Shown: one piece after another, positions 42,380 through 53,677 of the stretch
How positions within the stretch are numbered: the first letter of the stretch is position 1
How the letters are laid out: the number at the start of each line of letters is the position of its first letter
From: Saussurea involucrata
Taxonomy: Eukaryota; Streptophyta; Magnoliopsida; Asterales; Asteraceae
Assembly (NCBI GenBank): GCA_033807775.1
Contig: CM066312.1
Coordinates: 26,385,696-26,449,695 of the forward strand
Reading direction: 5' to 3'
DNA: 64,000 bases
Program-made: the position numbers and the translations under genes
The notes under the pieces: model-generated
Database searches by the model: none
What the model saw: the letters and a program-made list of their open reading frames with translations, nothing else
What the model was told of the DNA's origin: nothing

Positions 42380-45300
42380 TCAGATTTTTGCATTTGGGAA
42401 GTCGTCAAACTTTCTGTTGTCTTTTCCTACTTCCTTGAGTTCTTCATAGAATTTGAAGCAGAGATTTCTTATGCCTAGTGCAGCATCAATCTCTTTGATC
42501 ATCATTGAAGCAGATTCTTCGTCCATAAGCTCTGTTGCTTTGTTCTCTTCTAGTATTTTTCTAAACATGTTCAGAGTACAAGTTGTGTACTTCTGACAGT
42601 CTATTATCACAAAAAGTTTAAGTTGATCTGCAGGATTCTTGTAAACTAATCCGTACCTTGGAGTTTTGATAATCGAATTGGGTGTGGCATTGGGTGGGCA
42701 GAAATCCTCTGGAGGTCTGATACTTAAGGTAGTCACGCCTAGATCGATGGCTAGTTGAAAGTCGAGCATGCTGTAGATTAGAAGCTTTTCACGCATCGCC
42801 TTTCTGGGAACTCGATAAGACCTTTGGTGGCAGTCGTCATTGAAGTTGTCTTTCGTCCATTGCAGAAGGTCAGGTAAGTCATAGGGATTGAGGTTTCGGA
42901 TATCAGCTTCAGAGAATTGATTCTCTGATCTGTCAGACCTTTTGACTTTCCAGATTGTATACATCGTATGAGGATAGGTTCTCATTTTAGAGTATTTACA
43001 ATAGATTACCTTCTTTATTTTGTGAATGGAGTAAACTTAGTTGACCGGTTTTGACTTTGTAGTGGTGAAGATGGCATCAAATTCCTTTCTGAGCTTCTGA
43101 TCTCGGACATGAGCTGGCAGATCGTTCTAAAAGTGCTGTCTGTAGAGATAACTGTAAACTTGCTCTTTCATTTGTTCAATGGTTGGAGTAGTTCTTGGAA
43201 TTGGTCTCCTTAGCTCATCTATCTGTCGAGTGATGTCTGCTACTTTAGCTGTGGGATCCAGGGTTGGGTTTTCTGACAGAGGTTTCAAGTTGAATGCCCA
43301 GTCTTCCTCTTCGGGTTTAGGAGTGACGAAGGCATTAAAGGCACCTTTCATCAACTTCTCTGTAGCAACAGGTATCTTCTTCTTTGGCTCTTCTTCTGTC
43401 ATTTTTCTCTTGGCTTTATCTTTTGGTTTTGAGGTTTCAGAGGTTGGGTTTTGGATTTGTGTGGGTGGGACCTCTGTAGATTTATCAGTGAGAGGTTCTT
43501 TGGGTTTTGGGGTTGGATGCTCTGATGTTTTGGTTGTTGCCTCTGAAGGTTTTGATACTTCGGGTTGTGAGGACTCTGTTGGTGAGGACTCTTCGGGTCT
43601 TGGAGGTGGGATGTCAAAACGCTTTGCTGATTGAAAAGCAGATACAAATTCCATTCTGCAAAGAATGTACTCTGCAGTGCGTTTTGGTCTTTGGGGTTTT
43701 CGAGCTATGGATTTTACTCTAGTTTTGCGCGGGATTGGTGGTTGTGAGGTTGGTGTTGGTTCTTTGGGTAAGAGTGGAGTTTGTTCTGAGGATGAGGATG
43801 CAAAAGTGATTACCTGAGGTTCTGTGGTTGGTGCATCCTCTCCAACGATATTTTGGCTCTTCTTCTGAGTTCCTTGTTGTGGGGTTTCCTTCGGAGTTTC
43901 TGTAGTAGAGGGTTCTGCGGTTTTTTTTGTTGTTTTTGCAGCAGCAGCCTCTGTTGTTTCCTTTGCTCTCTCCCCCTCAGGATGACCAGATGCACCATCA
44001 TCAGGATCATCCTGCCTTCTTTTAGCAACAGCTTCTGTTCTGCAGGTGTCTTGTGCTGCTTGCCTTGCTTCTTGTTTCTTCATTGTTTCAAAGTAGATTG
44101 CGATCGAAGTTTAGAAGGCTTTGGTCGCAATTTTCTCGAACTCTGCAGTGGTTGTTTTGGCAATGTTAGTGGTAGAGGTGATGGCAGCATCAGCAGAAGT
44201 TTCTGTAGTTGACTTCATTTCTGCAAGGGCTGCTTTAACCTCTGTGGATAAGCTATCCACTTTGGTATTTAATCCTGTAAGCGCGCCTGAAGTTGAATCT
44301 GTAAAAGTCTTGAATGAGCTTTGCAACTTATTCAATGTTTGAGTTACAGAGGTTACAAAGACTTGGAACTCATCATTCGTAACATGTTCCTCTTGGGTAA
44401 CTTCTGGAGGAACAACCCCCTCTCTAGAGTGAGTCCCTGTTCCTGGGACACCTTCTTTCATTCCTGTTTGAACGTTGAGAATGGAAGGATTTCCATATGA
44501 TCTTTGAGAAGAAACATGAGTTTTAATCTCTACAGAAGTTCTGCGAATAACAGTGTCCAAATCCACTCCAGAGGTGGGTATCGGAATGTTCTTCTGTTGA
44601 CTCGGAGACTTGTCTAGAGTCTCTTCGTCTTTGTGCTCACTACTTCTCTCTGAAAGAAGTTTTGGCCCTATATTGTGCGTGGCAGAGGAAACGAATTCCA
44701 CTATAAGGTGTTCTAGTGTGATCTGGGGCGATGGATCACGAACTATAGGTGAGTCTCTTTGAGGAGACTCCCTAGGAATGGATTCCCCGGTTTCTGTGGG
44801 CGCAGAAGTCGAAAGAGTGACCTCTGGATGTTTGGTTTGGGTAGGGATCGAGTTGTGCGACTCTTTTTCAATAACTCCTTCTGCAGCTAGACCTGCGGAG
44901 TTAGATGTGTGGGTTGCACTTGGAGAGGGTGAGGGATGTGTGCCCTCTACAACTTCGGCATCTTTTTCTTTTTCTTTTCCTCCAGAAGTTTTTACTCTAT
45001 CCTCTAACCTTGTTTCTATATTCTCATCTATTTGGACCTCTTCTTCTGCAGTGTCTTGTCTTGACAGAAGTGTTTCATGAACCTCTGTGAAGATTGGGGT
45101 TTGCAGATGTGTAGGTTGATGTTTTTCGATTCCCTCTGTAATTGATTGCAGAGGAGAATATGGTTTCTTCTTCTTTGATTTCCTCTTTTTGGGTTTTGGT
45201 GCTTCCTCCTCTGTAGATTTTGACTTCCTCTTCCTTTTGGGAGAGGGAGGGGCAGAGGGATGTGCAGAGGGTGGAGAATATGGTTCTGCAGGGGTTTGTT

Positions 45301-46600
45301 GGATAGCAGAAGCAGAGGCAAGTGGTTCCTCTATAGGGGTCTTGGTTTTCTTTCCCTTTTTCTTCTTCTTTTCAGATCCCTCAGAAGACTTCCTCTTTGA
45401 AGGATAGAGGTCTTTCCTTATATTCCTGAAGTTCTTCTGATTGGCCTTGTGTTTAGCCAACTTTATCTTCCATTCTTCCTTGGAAAGCCTCTCTAAAACA
45501 CTACCTCCTAAGGGCACTCCTATACGCGGGGGTGTTATAGGACTGGGTTCAGGAGTCCTGTAAATGCGTGTGTACTCACTGACTAGTTCTATATCACTAG
45601 CATAACCTAACATTACCTTTGAGAGTGGTATGCTGTGAGGGTAGCCGTCCTCATGTTCTGTAGGGGTGTTCTTGGACATAGGAAATTGCTTAGGTTTGGG
45701 ACCGTCCATTGGCCATTTTTGGATAAGGAGGAGGGGCTCGAAAAGTACACTGAAGATTCACTGGAACTGCAGAGGGGTCAACCAGTTGGGATCAGATATT
45801 TTGGCTTTCTGGGAGGCGAGTTTGCGATCGATGGTGTTGATGATCTCTTGCATCATTATGGTGGCATAATCTAGGGGTAGATCATAGTACACACCATACA
45901 TGATTGAGAGAATTTGAGGTGAGCTTTGATCGATGCTCCCGATTTTGCCCGTGAGGCAACGATTTAGGATGGAGAATAAGGTATTCCACAGAGGGGGTAG
46001 TCTAGCCCTGCGGAAATCGTTCCTCTTTTTCAACTGTTGGTTGTACCCTAACATGTGTAGAAAGTCGATAAGTTCTTCATTTGTTGGTTGGGGGGCATAC
46101 TTTTTGATTCCCATGAGACCTCTTGTTGGAAGGCCAAATTCTAATGAGAACATGGTGCGGTTGAACACCAGTTCAAGGCTCTTACTTTGGTCAGGCTTAG
46201 AAATATAGCCTCTTATCAAATCGGTGTCGGCGTCATAACGACAAGATTGCCAAAACTGATGTAGATAACGTACGGGTATTTGTTCAACGGTTTTGCTAAG
46301 ATGAGGGTAAAGAAAGTGGTTCTCAAGGATGTTTAGTAGGATTGCATGTTCTTTGCCAAAAGCCGTAGGAGAAGGAACAAGATAACAGTTGTTCGATTTA
46401 ATGGGAAGGGTTTGCTCGAAATGGTCATTTGAGAAAAATTGTTGCAGATGGGTAGTGGGTACAAAGGATACCTCGTCGCCGGAGTCATGTCTGTCGGTAT
46501 CGGCGGCGATGTGTGGGTTGTGGGAGTGCTCAGAATGCACTGGAGAGGGTGGCGGAGAGTTCGTCGGTGAAACGTGAGTAGCTTTGGAACTGGAAGCCAT
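42380..46600 (-). pseudogene. Giant third ORF of element B (about 1,407 codons, four stops)
   Basis: A single frame from the ATG at 46600 to 42380, interrupted only by stops at 45758 (TGA), 44111 (TAA), 43127 and one about 100 bp further. N-terminal domain (residues ~1-280): YLHQFWQSCRYDADTD and LPPLWNTLFSILNRCL, then GKIGSIDQSSPQILSIMYG, homologous to A and C. Middle: long Ser/Thr/Pro/Glu-rich stretch with two strongly basic, NLS-like clusters (KKKKKGKKTK; KPKKRKSKKKKP). Then helical repeats of the STEVKAALAEMKST type. C-terminal domain (~200 residues, 42985-42380) with LLIYSMLDFQLAIDLGV, shared with D. No membrane span is seen. Function unknown; nuclear localisation is inferred from the basic clusters. 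Confidence 0.75.
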
Positions 46601-47737
46601 TTGTAGGTTTAAAAGGTCTAGGTTTTCAGAAAGAAATAAGCAAGTTCGCCGGAGAAGATGAGAGAATAGTAAAGTTTTGAAAGTGATTTTAACTTAGGTT
46701 TTATACCGTGGTAACGGATAGAATTTGGAACGGTGAAAATGTGAGAAAGTTAAATAAATATTGAGGTCCGCACTCGAGTTCATTCGACGTGGTGCAAGTT
46801 TCCAGGACGACGTGATATGTACGTCAATGAAAACTCGACACGTCATCGGTGTCAGTGACGACGAGACGTCGTGGGTGGCCACATTAAATGAAAAGCGCGT
46901 GGGTTTTAAATTTTCACCACAGAAAAGTTACCGTTACAGATACAGAAATTCCCAAGTGGAAATCTTTACAGAGATTCTGTGGGTACAGAAGCTCTGTGAT
47001 TTTGGAAAACTTTTATCTCTGTAGATTGTATCTTTAATGAAAATTGTTTGAAAACGGAGTGGATTAATAAATCTTTAGTAGAGAGAAATTATCCTACAGA
47101 GGTTTTTGGACCTCTGCCAGAGCCAGCAGAGGCTCTGTGACAGGAAATTTCAAATAACTAATAATTTATAAACATTTTTAATCATCCAAGTTTTTGATCA
47201 GATTTAACAATGTATTTAGGACCTATTTAAAAGTTGGTGTCCTAGAAAATTGTAAATCTCAAAGATTTTGTGCAGCAGAAGTCATTTGAATGATTTGAGT
47301 GATCTACAGAGGTTCTTCGGTTGAAAGAACTCTGCGGCTTATGACTTCTGTAGCATTGTGTGAGTACGAGATACCAACCTATTTTTTTCTTGATTGGCGA
47401 ATGTGATCTCTTCTGTCGCATTCTTAGCTCCCCCTTGACTTATGAATCTCTGTAGATTTAGCAAGGTCTCCTTTTTCGCTCCCCCTTGATCTAACAACGT
47501 CTGTAGATCAAGTATCTTCTTCTGCTCCCTCTTGACCTATGCTTGGTTCAGAATAAGATAAGTTGAGCATAAACCATAGGTCAAGTCCATCAGAGGTTCT
47601 GTGAAGGTCGTCAGAGGTTCTGAGCAGACCTTACAGAAGCTCTGTGATTTCAAGAACTATTGAAGATTTAAGAATATACAAACAAAACAAAAAAATAATA
47701 GAAATAAATAAAAATATTTACAAAGTTTACAGAATAT
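46601..47737 (-). promoter_or_regulatory. Spacer and probable promoter region of the B third ORF
   Basis: Non-coding. Three polypurine-like motifs on the sense strand appear as GCTCCCCCTTGA or GCTCCCTCTTGA near 47428, 47478 and 47524. Between 46780 and 46880 at least five ACGT cores cluster (ACGACGTG, GACGTGATAT, CACGTCATCG, GACGTCGTG). The TATA box is at 46699-46705. CAGAG/CTCTG motifs are dense at 46960-47640. Confidence 0.55.
46699..46705 (-). promoter_or_regulatory. TATA box upstream of the B third ORF
   Basis: TATAAAA on the - strand, 105 bp upstream of the ATG at 46600, with a C/T-rich leader in between. The distance leaves a 5' UTR of about 70-75 nt. Confidence 0.55.
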
Positions 47738-48709
47738 CTAGGTTATACTTACAGAGGTTTTCGGTACCCATATTCGTATGGGTCCTATTGTATGAAACGC
47801 CTTTATGCACTTGTCATACATACCAGAAATGAAAGGCTTTTTGTCATTTTGAACATTTTGAACAAGTATAGAGCCTTTCACTATCCAAACCTTTTTCATC
47901 TTTTTAAAAGCTTGATTAACTAATTTGTCCAACATATGATCATGAAAAAATTTCGATGTTGAGGTCTGAATTTTTGAAAACATATTTGGCTTAAAGGATC
48001 CTTTTAACAAATTATTCCTTGAATTTGAAGTTGTGTTAAGTGAATGATTTGAGTTTGCAAAATCAAATTTCTTGATCCTGTTAGCAAAAATATTCTTTTT
48101 CCTTAAATTTACCTCAAGCATCTTTTGGAGATTAAGTTTGCATCTCTTCTCCAACATGATCTCAGTTGATAAATTAGAGAGTCTTTTTGTTAATCTGGAT
48201 ATTTCTGTTTTAAAAATCCTTCTCTCTCTTTCAAAGTCATCTTTTTGACTTAAATCTTGAAATTTTTGAACCTTCAACTGTTCAGATTCTTTTCTTTCAA
48301 AATCAGATTCTTTCCTTTCTTTTTCAAGGATTTTCTATAATTCTGAGATTTTACAAGTAAGCTCCATAGACTTTGTTTCAAGAACAATTTTCTTCTCTTC
48401 ATAATTTCCTTTTTCATTGACCACAATCTTTTCAAAACTGGAAATCAATTTAGAGAAATTTAAACATTTTAGTTCAAGTCTTTTCTTTTCTTCATCTGAC
48501 ATAGACAAGTTCCTTTTTAGTTCAAGATTTTCACAGTTTAAGATTTTAACAGATTCTTCAAGTTTAGCAATTTTATCAGAAATAATAAAAATGCTTTTGT
48601 TCTTTTCATCTAGTTCTTTTTCAAGAGAAGGAATTATTTTGCAAAAATTTGTGCTGAGTTTTGAATAAAAAATTGAATCATCATCACCACAAAATTTCAT
48701 TCTAGACAT
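47738..48709 (-). pseudogene. Coiled-coil gag-like ORF of element B
   Basis: One frame of 324 codons from the ATG at 48709, about 180 nt after the primer site, with one stop at 48335. Almost entirely heptad-rich coiled coil (KLEESVKILNCENLELKRNL, FKTEISRLTKRLSNLSTEI), followed by a basic Ser/Asn stretch and a C terminus with GPIRIWVPK, a phrase typical of the end of Sirevirus gag (A has MMKWVPKSN). No capsid-type domain. Homologous to the ORF in element H. Confidence 0.65.
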
Positions 48710-48886
48710 TTTAAATGAGGTTTTTAACGAAAGAAACAGTTTCTATGATGTTACCAGATCGAATAAATCGAAAATGGCAGTAAAACATAATCTGTTTGTA
48801 GGAATGAAGAACAGGTTAAAAACAGACAGTTTCTTTCACAAATCTTGTAAAAACGAGGATCACTTGATATTAAAAAATCAAGCTTC

Positions 48887-48898
48887 GCTCTGATACCA
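48887..48898 (-). promoter_or_regulatory. Primer-binding site of element B
   Basis: TGGTATCAGAGC on the - strand, two bases from the LTR at 48901; exact plant initiator tRNA-Met type. Confidence 0.9.
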
Positions 48899-48900
48899 AT

Positions 48901-49814
48901 TGTTGGTTCCCGTTTTGCTTAGACAACATTAACAGATCTATTAGTTTGAGTTTACGTTTGATGCAGAAGCGTATTTGAAGAACTAACATATATGTTTGTA
49001 TAGAAACAATACAGAATATAAAGAAACAGTGATCAGAATATGATATCTCAAAGTTTACTGAGTTTCAATATATAGCAAGAACAGATTTAAGAACAGTGAG
49101 TATGCAAAGCTTTAAACAGATATGACTCTAAATGTGCATAAGCTATGTGTTCTTGTGTGTTGATTTTTCTGTGTGTTGTTGTTGTTGTGTTGTTGTTATT
49201 GTTGTTGTTGTTGTGAAGAACTAAACATTAGTCTTCCTTTTATACTACCCTAAGGGGACCATAAAGTATAAGCTATTGTTGATCGGATGGCGTGAATAGT
49301 TGTACGTATTGTATTGCAATAAATGCCGCAGACGTCTATGTTGTACTAAGCCCTATTGAGTCCACTCAGAGTTTGACACGTGTTGAAGTTGGACAGGGCA
49401 TGCTATCATGCAAGTTGATGGACAGGTCCTAGGAACAGTAGCAAGATATTTCTTCAACAGTGGCAAGATATTATAAATATCTTCCAAGTCTTCAGTCTGA
49501 ACCGCAGAGGCTCTGTCAAGGGTGACAGAGGTTATGTGGTTGGTCCTTTGTAGAGTAGTCTTCACTGGGTTCCTTGTCTTCTGATATTGTCCGCAGAGGC
49601 TCTGTTATTGGTAACAGAGGTTTTGCGGTCTTGGTCTTCTGAAAGATTCCTTCTGTAGTTTCTTCGGTCTTTGATCACTCATGATCAAACTTCCTTTGAT
49701 TCTTCTGAGATGCCCAGCAGAGCTTCTGTTGTACTCATCAGAGCTTTTGTGGAAGTTCTTCTGTACTTAGCCATTTTTCAATACTTCTAATATTTCAGAA
49801 TATTGGAGCTAACA
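48901..49814 (-). repeat. 5' LTR of element B (914 bp)
   Basis: Matches 41275-42196 with scattered substitutions and a shorter GTT microsatellite. Confidence 0.9.
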
Positions 49815-49819
49815 GTTTC
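49815..49819. repeat. Target-site duplication of element B, right (GTTTC)
   Basis: GTTTC immediately after the LTR end CTAACA; identical to 41270-41274. Confidence 0.88.
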
Positions 49820-51152
49820 AATAACCATATGGTCTGGATCACCATGGCTAGAAGATTTGCTTGCACTGGGAGTTGGGGTAGGAGTCCTTAATCGCACATG
49901 TGTGTTCACACGAACATCTTGTTCTATACTCACAAGACTCTCGGCACTTATAGGGTTAGAAAACACAGGGCGCTCATCACTTTCCTCACCTTCTTCAGAG
50001 GAGGAAGAGCTCTCTGTCTCTCCATATGAAGGTTCTACATCTCCCTCTGAGACAGGCCCCTCTAAGGGTGCTTTGTTCTCATTTTCTACTTCCTCCTCCA
50101 CATTCTCTGAGGCAGACCCCTTTGTGGGTACTCTGTCCTCTGATCCTTCCTCTTCTTCTTCTTATGATAATTCATGCATCTGAGGCTCAAAACCTAAGTA
50201 TGCTGGGGATCTCACCTCAGGTTCTTGAGGTTGAGCAGCATGTCTAAAGAGGTTAAGGAGACATGATTCGGGTGAATCAGAGCGAGCATTCTCCTTGGGA
50301 CTCTATGAGTGTTAGGATACATACCTGACTTGGTTGGTTTGAAAGAAGACATTGTCCAGGTAGGTGTAGGTGCTCCTTCTTGTAACAATTGCAACTTTTC
50401 GAATGCTGCTCTGATGGCCAGGTTGATAAATCTTGGCAACATGATGGATTTGAGGGCTTTGTACTCTCCAACTCGTTTGCCTCGTGCTAGAGCTTTATTC
50501 TTGTTGTCCACGATGGTTTTAAGCTCTTCATACAAGATGGTTCCATAATCAAATTTCCTTCCAAAGTACAAGGCATACATGATTGTAAGTATGGCAGGGC
50601 TAGACTGGTCTAAACTACCAGATTTTGAGGTTAAGGTTATGTTCAAAGTTGAGAACATGAAGTTCCAGATTGGGGGTAGGTGCTTCCTCTTGAAGGCACC
50701 GACTCTATTGATGTCTTCATTGCAACCCAAAATTTTGACAAATTCGACGAGGTTTGGTTGTTCAGGTGGGATTTCATAGGCTTTAACTTGAAGTTGGTCG
50801 GGGTTTGAAGGTTGAAAAGTCTCTGTAGCGTCCTCGACCTGATTCCTACTATTCCTTCTCCTCCACGAGCACCAGCGTCGACTTTTCCAATAATACCTCC
50901 TTGTTCCTCGATGTATTGACATGTTGACCACCATTGTTGAACATAAGTCTGTGGCATGGTCGTATCTACCATTGTCAGGGCATTGAAAAGTTTTGAACGA
51001 TGGAAAAACTCCAGGATGATGTGGTAAAGTGGTTCGTATCTTGTAGAGCTTAGATTTACCAGAAAGTTGTTGCTATTGAAAGGAAAGGGTAGAATGTCGA
51101 TTTCATCGACATGGGCTACTCTGCTCGATTCTGCGGAGTTTTGTGCGGCCAT
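49820..51152 (-). pseudogene. Third ORF of element C, N-terminal half
   Basis: I choose the ATG at 51152 (MAAQNSAESSRV) rather than the in-frame one at 51257, because the latter lies only 11 bp from the TATA box at 51268-51274. Two frameshifts (near 50860 and 50150) divide the frame. Shared blocks: TYVQQWWSTCQYIE and LPPIWNFMFSTLNITL, then TSKSGSLDQSSPAILTIMYA. After 50100 an acidic Ser-rich stretch and a TPTPTPSASKSS segment follow; the sequence stops at the element B target site. The C-terminal half is missing here; element D, in opposite orientation, carries only a C-terminal half. Confidence 0.68.
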
Positions 51153-51257
51153 AGTTGCAGCTTGCAGGTTATGAAGAACATACGAAGATTGGAAAGCAAG
51201 AAGAGAGGGAAAAGATGAACTTAGGTGATTTTGAAAGCATAAAGAGTGAAATGGCAT

Positions 51258-52138
51258 CTTAATGGGTTTTTATACTCAATGGATGATCAGGGATAACGAT
51301 TGGAATTGTACTCGAGTGTCAGATAGTGGAACGACACCTAGAAGAGACGTGGTTACGGCTTAATGTCAGTTGGCCAATCGAATGATGCCACGTGTTTCTT
51401 GGAACTGACAAATTTCTGAGATGGAACTGTCACGGTTAGGGTTTAGCAGGTGACAGGTGGTTGAGGCTCAGAAATAACCCGCACTCAGAGTCCATATTGT
51501 TTCAGAAAATGCACAAGGCATTTGAAAGTGACAGAGCTCTGTTGAAATTCTTTTCTGTCATTTTGACTTTGTTGAATATCCTTTCTGATGTTATCACAAG
51601 TGACCCTTTTCAACATGTTTCACCTTTAATACCCAAAAATCATTTAAAATCCTATTTCTGATATGGAAGTAATCAATGAACCATTGTAACAGAAATTTGA
51701 TATGAGAAGGTATCACAGAGGCTCTAATGTTTATGTCAGAGGCTCTAATGAAGTTTCAGAGACCCAATTCTGGGAGCAATGTTCAGAGATATATTCAAAG
51801 ATGTTTTTATCAGAATAGGTTTTTCCTTCTTCAAAACTGATTTCTTCTTTATTATTCTTTGCCAAGTCATAATGTTAAAAAGAATTGACTCTTTGGACTT
51901 GCTCCCCCTTGAATAATGGTTAATTCTCAAAAGTTAAGTTGTTAAGCTCCCCCTTAAAGTATGCAGGATTTAAAAAGATATTTACAGAAGAGACAATAAA
52001 CGAATCAAACAAAAGAGGCTCTGAGAACAAGAAAATGCTGAAAGTATGCTACATTAACTCTGAAGTGAAATAACAGAGGTTCTGACAACATGTATTACCT
52101 AATTACTCTATTAGATGCTCTGATCTTTTGTCCACATA
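51258..52138 (-). promoter_or_regulatory. Spacer of C: polypurine motifs and third-ORF promoter
   Basis: Non-coding. Sense-strand polypurine motifs (AAGGGGGAGC) lie at 51901-51910 and 51945-51954. ACGT cores (CCACGTGTTT near 51390, GACGTGG near 51348) and a CCAAT-type ATTGG lie upstream of the TATA box at 51268-51274. CAGAG/CTCTG motifs occur at about 51715-51760 and 52015-52090. Confidence 0.55.
51268..51274 (-). promoter_or_regulatory. TATA box upstream of the C third ORF
   Basis: TATAAAA on the - strand, about 120 bp before the chosen ATG at 51152, followed by a C/T-rich leader (TTCCCTCTCTTCTTGC). Same arrangement as in element B. Confidence 0.55.
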
Positions 52139-53677
52139 TTAGGAAGACATGTTGAGCATACCCAACTTCCTGATTAAGAAATTAAATCTCCTTTCATCAA
52201 CGGCTTTTTTAAACAGATCAACAACTTGAAAGTCAGTTGAAACAAAATACATTTCAATTGTTCCTTTTTCAACATGATCTTTGATAAAGTGATACCTACT
52301 ATCAATATGATTTGTCTTTGAGTGCTGAACTGGATTTGTTGTGAATGCTATGGCACTTTTAGAGTCACAGAGGATTGGAACTCTGTTATACTGAAGACCA
52401 TAGTCTCTGAGCTGAGTCTTCATCCATATTACTTCTGAACAACAACTAGCAGCAGCAACATATTCTGCTTCTGCTATAGAGGTTGACACACAGTTTTGCT
52501 TCTTGGATGTCCAACTCACCAGTTTTTCTCCAACTAGTTAACAGCTTCCAGAAGTACTCTTTCTGTCATTCCTGCAACCTCCATAATCTGAATCTGTGTA
52601 TGCTACAAGCTCAAAGCCAGAGTTAAGAAGATACCAGAGACCCAAAAATTTAGTCCCTTTGAGATATTTGAAAATTCTTTTGACAGCAGACAAATGAGAT
52701 TCCTTAGGATTTGCTTGAAATCTGGCATAGAGACAAGTTGCAAACATTATATCAGGTATGCTTGCTGTTAAGTATAAAAGTGGACCTATCATGCCTCTGT
52801 AGATCTTGACATCCACAGATTGACCATCTGGATCATGGTCAAGCTTTACTCCAGTGGCAATAGGTGTTTTCATGGGAGTTGAGTTGTTGAGATTATATTT
52901 TCTCAAAATATCAGACATATTTGGATTGGCTTATAAAGGTTCCTCTGATGGTGTGTTTTACCTGTAAACAAAGGAAGAATGAAAGTTCTCTCATCATGCT
53001 CATTTTAAATTCACTTTTTATCAACTCAGAAAACCAATCACAATACTTTTGGTTTGTAGACCCAAAGATAATGTCATCAACATATATTTGAACCAGAAGA
53101 AGATCATTTTTGTATCTCCTACTTAATAAGGTAGTATCCACAGTACCTTTCTCAACGTGGTTTTTCAACAGAAAAATAGACAGAGTTTCATACCAGGCTC
53201 TGGGGGCTTGTTTAAGGCCATATAGAGCTTTGTCAAGTAAGTATACATGGTCTGGAAACTTTGAACTTTCAAAGCCTGGAGGTTGCTGCACATACACTTC
53301 TTCATGCAATTTGCCATTCAGAAAGGCAGATTTGACATCCATTTGATAAACTTTGAATCCTTTGTGGGTTGCATAGCTAGAAAGATTCTGATGGCTTCTA
53401 GCCTAGCAACTGGAGCAAAGGTTTCATCATAATCAATGCCTTCCACTTGGCAGTATCCTTTTGCAACAAATCTGGACTTATTGCTAATGATGATCCCATC
53501 CTCATCTTTCTTGTTTCTGAACACCCACTTGGTTCCAATGGCAGATTTGTCTTTGGGGAAAGGAACCAAGGTCCAAACTTTATTTCTTTCAAAGTCTAGA
53601 AGCTCTTCTTGCATGGCTTCTGTCCAGTTTGGGTCATCAAGGGCTTCAGACACCTTCTTTGGCTCTACCATGCTCAA
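52139..53677 (-). pseudogene. pol: Element C pol: reverse transcriptase and RNase H
   Basis: RT N-terminal part 53677-53318 (WTEAMQEELLDFERNKVW, GTKWVFRNKKDE). Core 53342-52911 after a frameshift (MDVKSAFLNGKLHEEVYVQQ, IYVDDIIFGSTN). Connection 52918-52538 after another frameshift (YLTASIPDIMFATCLYA). RNase H 52519-52139 (STSIAEAEYVAAAS, CDSKSAIAF, HSKTNHIDSRYHFIKDH) ending RKLGMLNMSS. Motifs and length match element A closely, including the Sirevirus-style ending. Not functional. Confidence 0.87.

Larger units (their letters stand above)
41275..49814 (-). mobile_element. Element B: complete pol-less Sirevirus-like element with coiled-coil ORF and giant third ORF
   Basis: LTRs 41275-42196 and 48901-49814, primer site 48887-48898, polypurine tract (- strand AGGGGGAGAT) from 42197, GTTTC target duplications. 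The internal ~6.7 kb holds a coiled-coil gag-like frame (48709-47738), a spacer with repeated polypurine motifs and a TATA box, and a third ORF frame of about 1,407 codons (46600-42380). No protease, integrase, RT or RNase H is visible. The LTRs differ by roughly 2-3% by eye, so the pol-less form transposed with both LTRs intact. Confidence 0.85.

Noticed and set aside
43179..45874. Several + strand open frames of 60-150 codons opposite the B third ORF
   Set aside because: They mirror the Ser/Glu-rich third ORF on the other strand and have no independent features, start context or homology.
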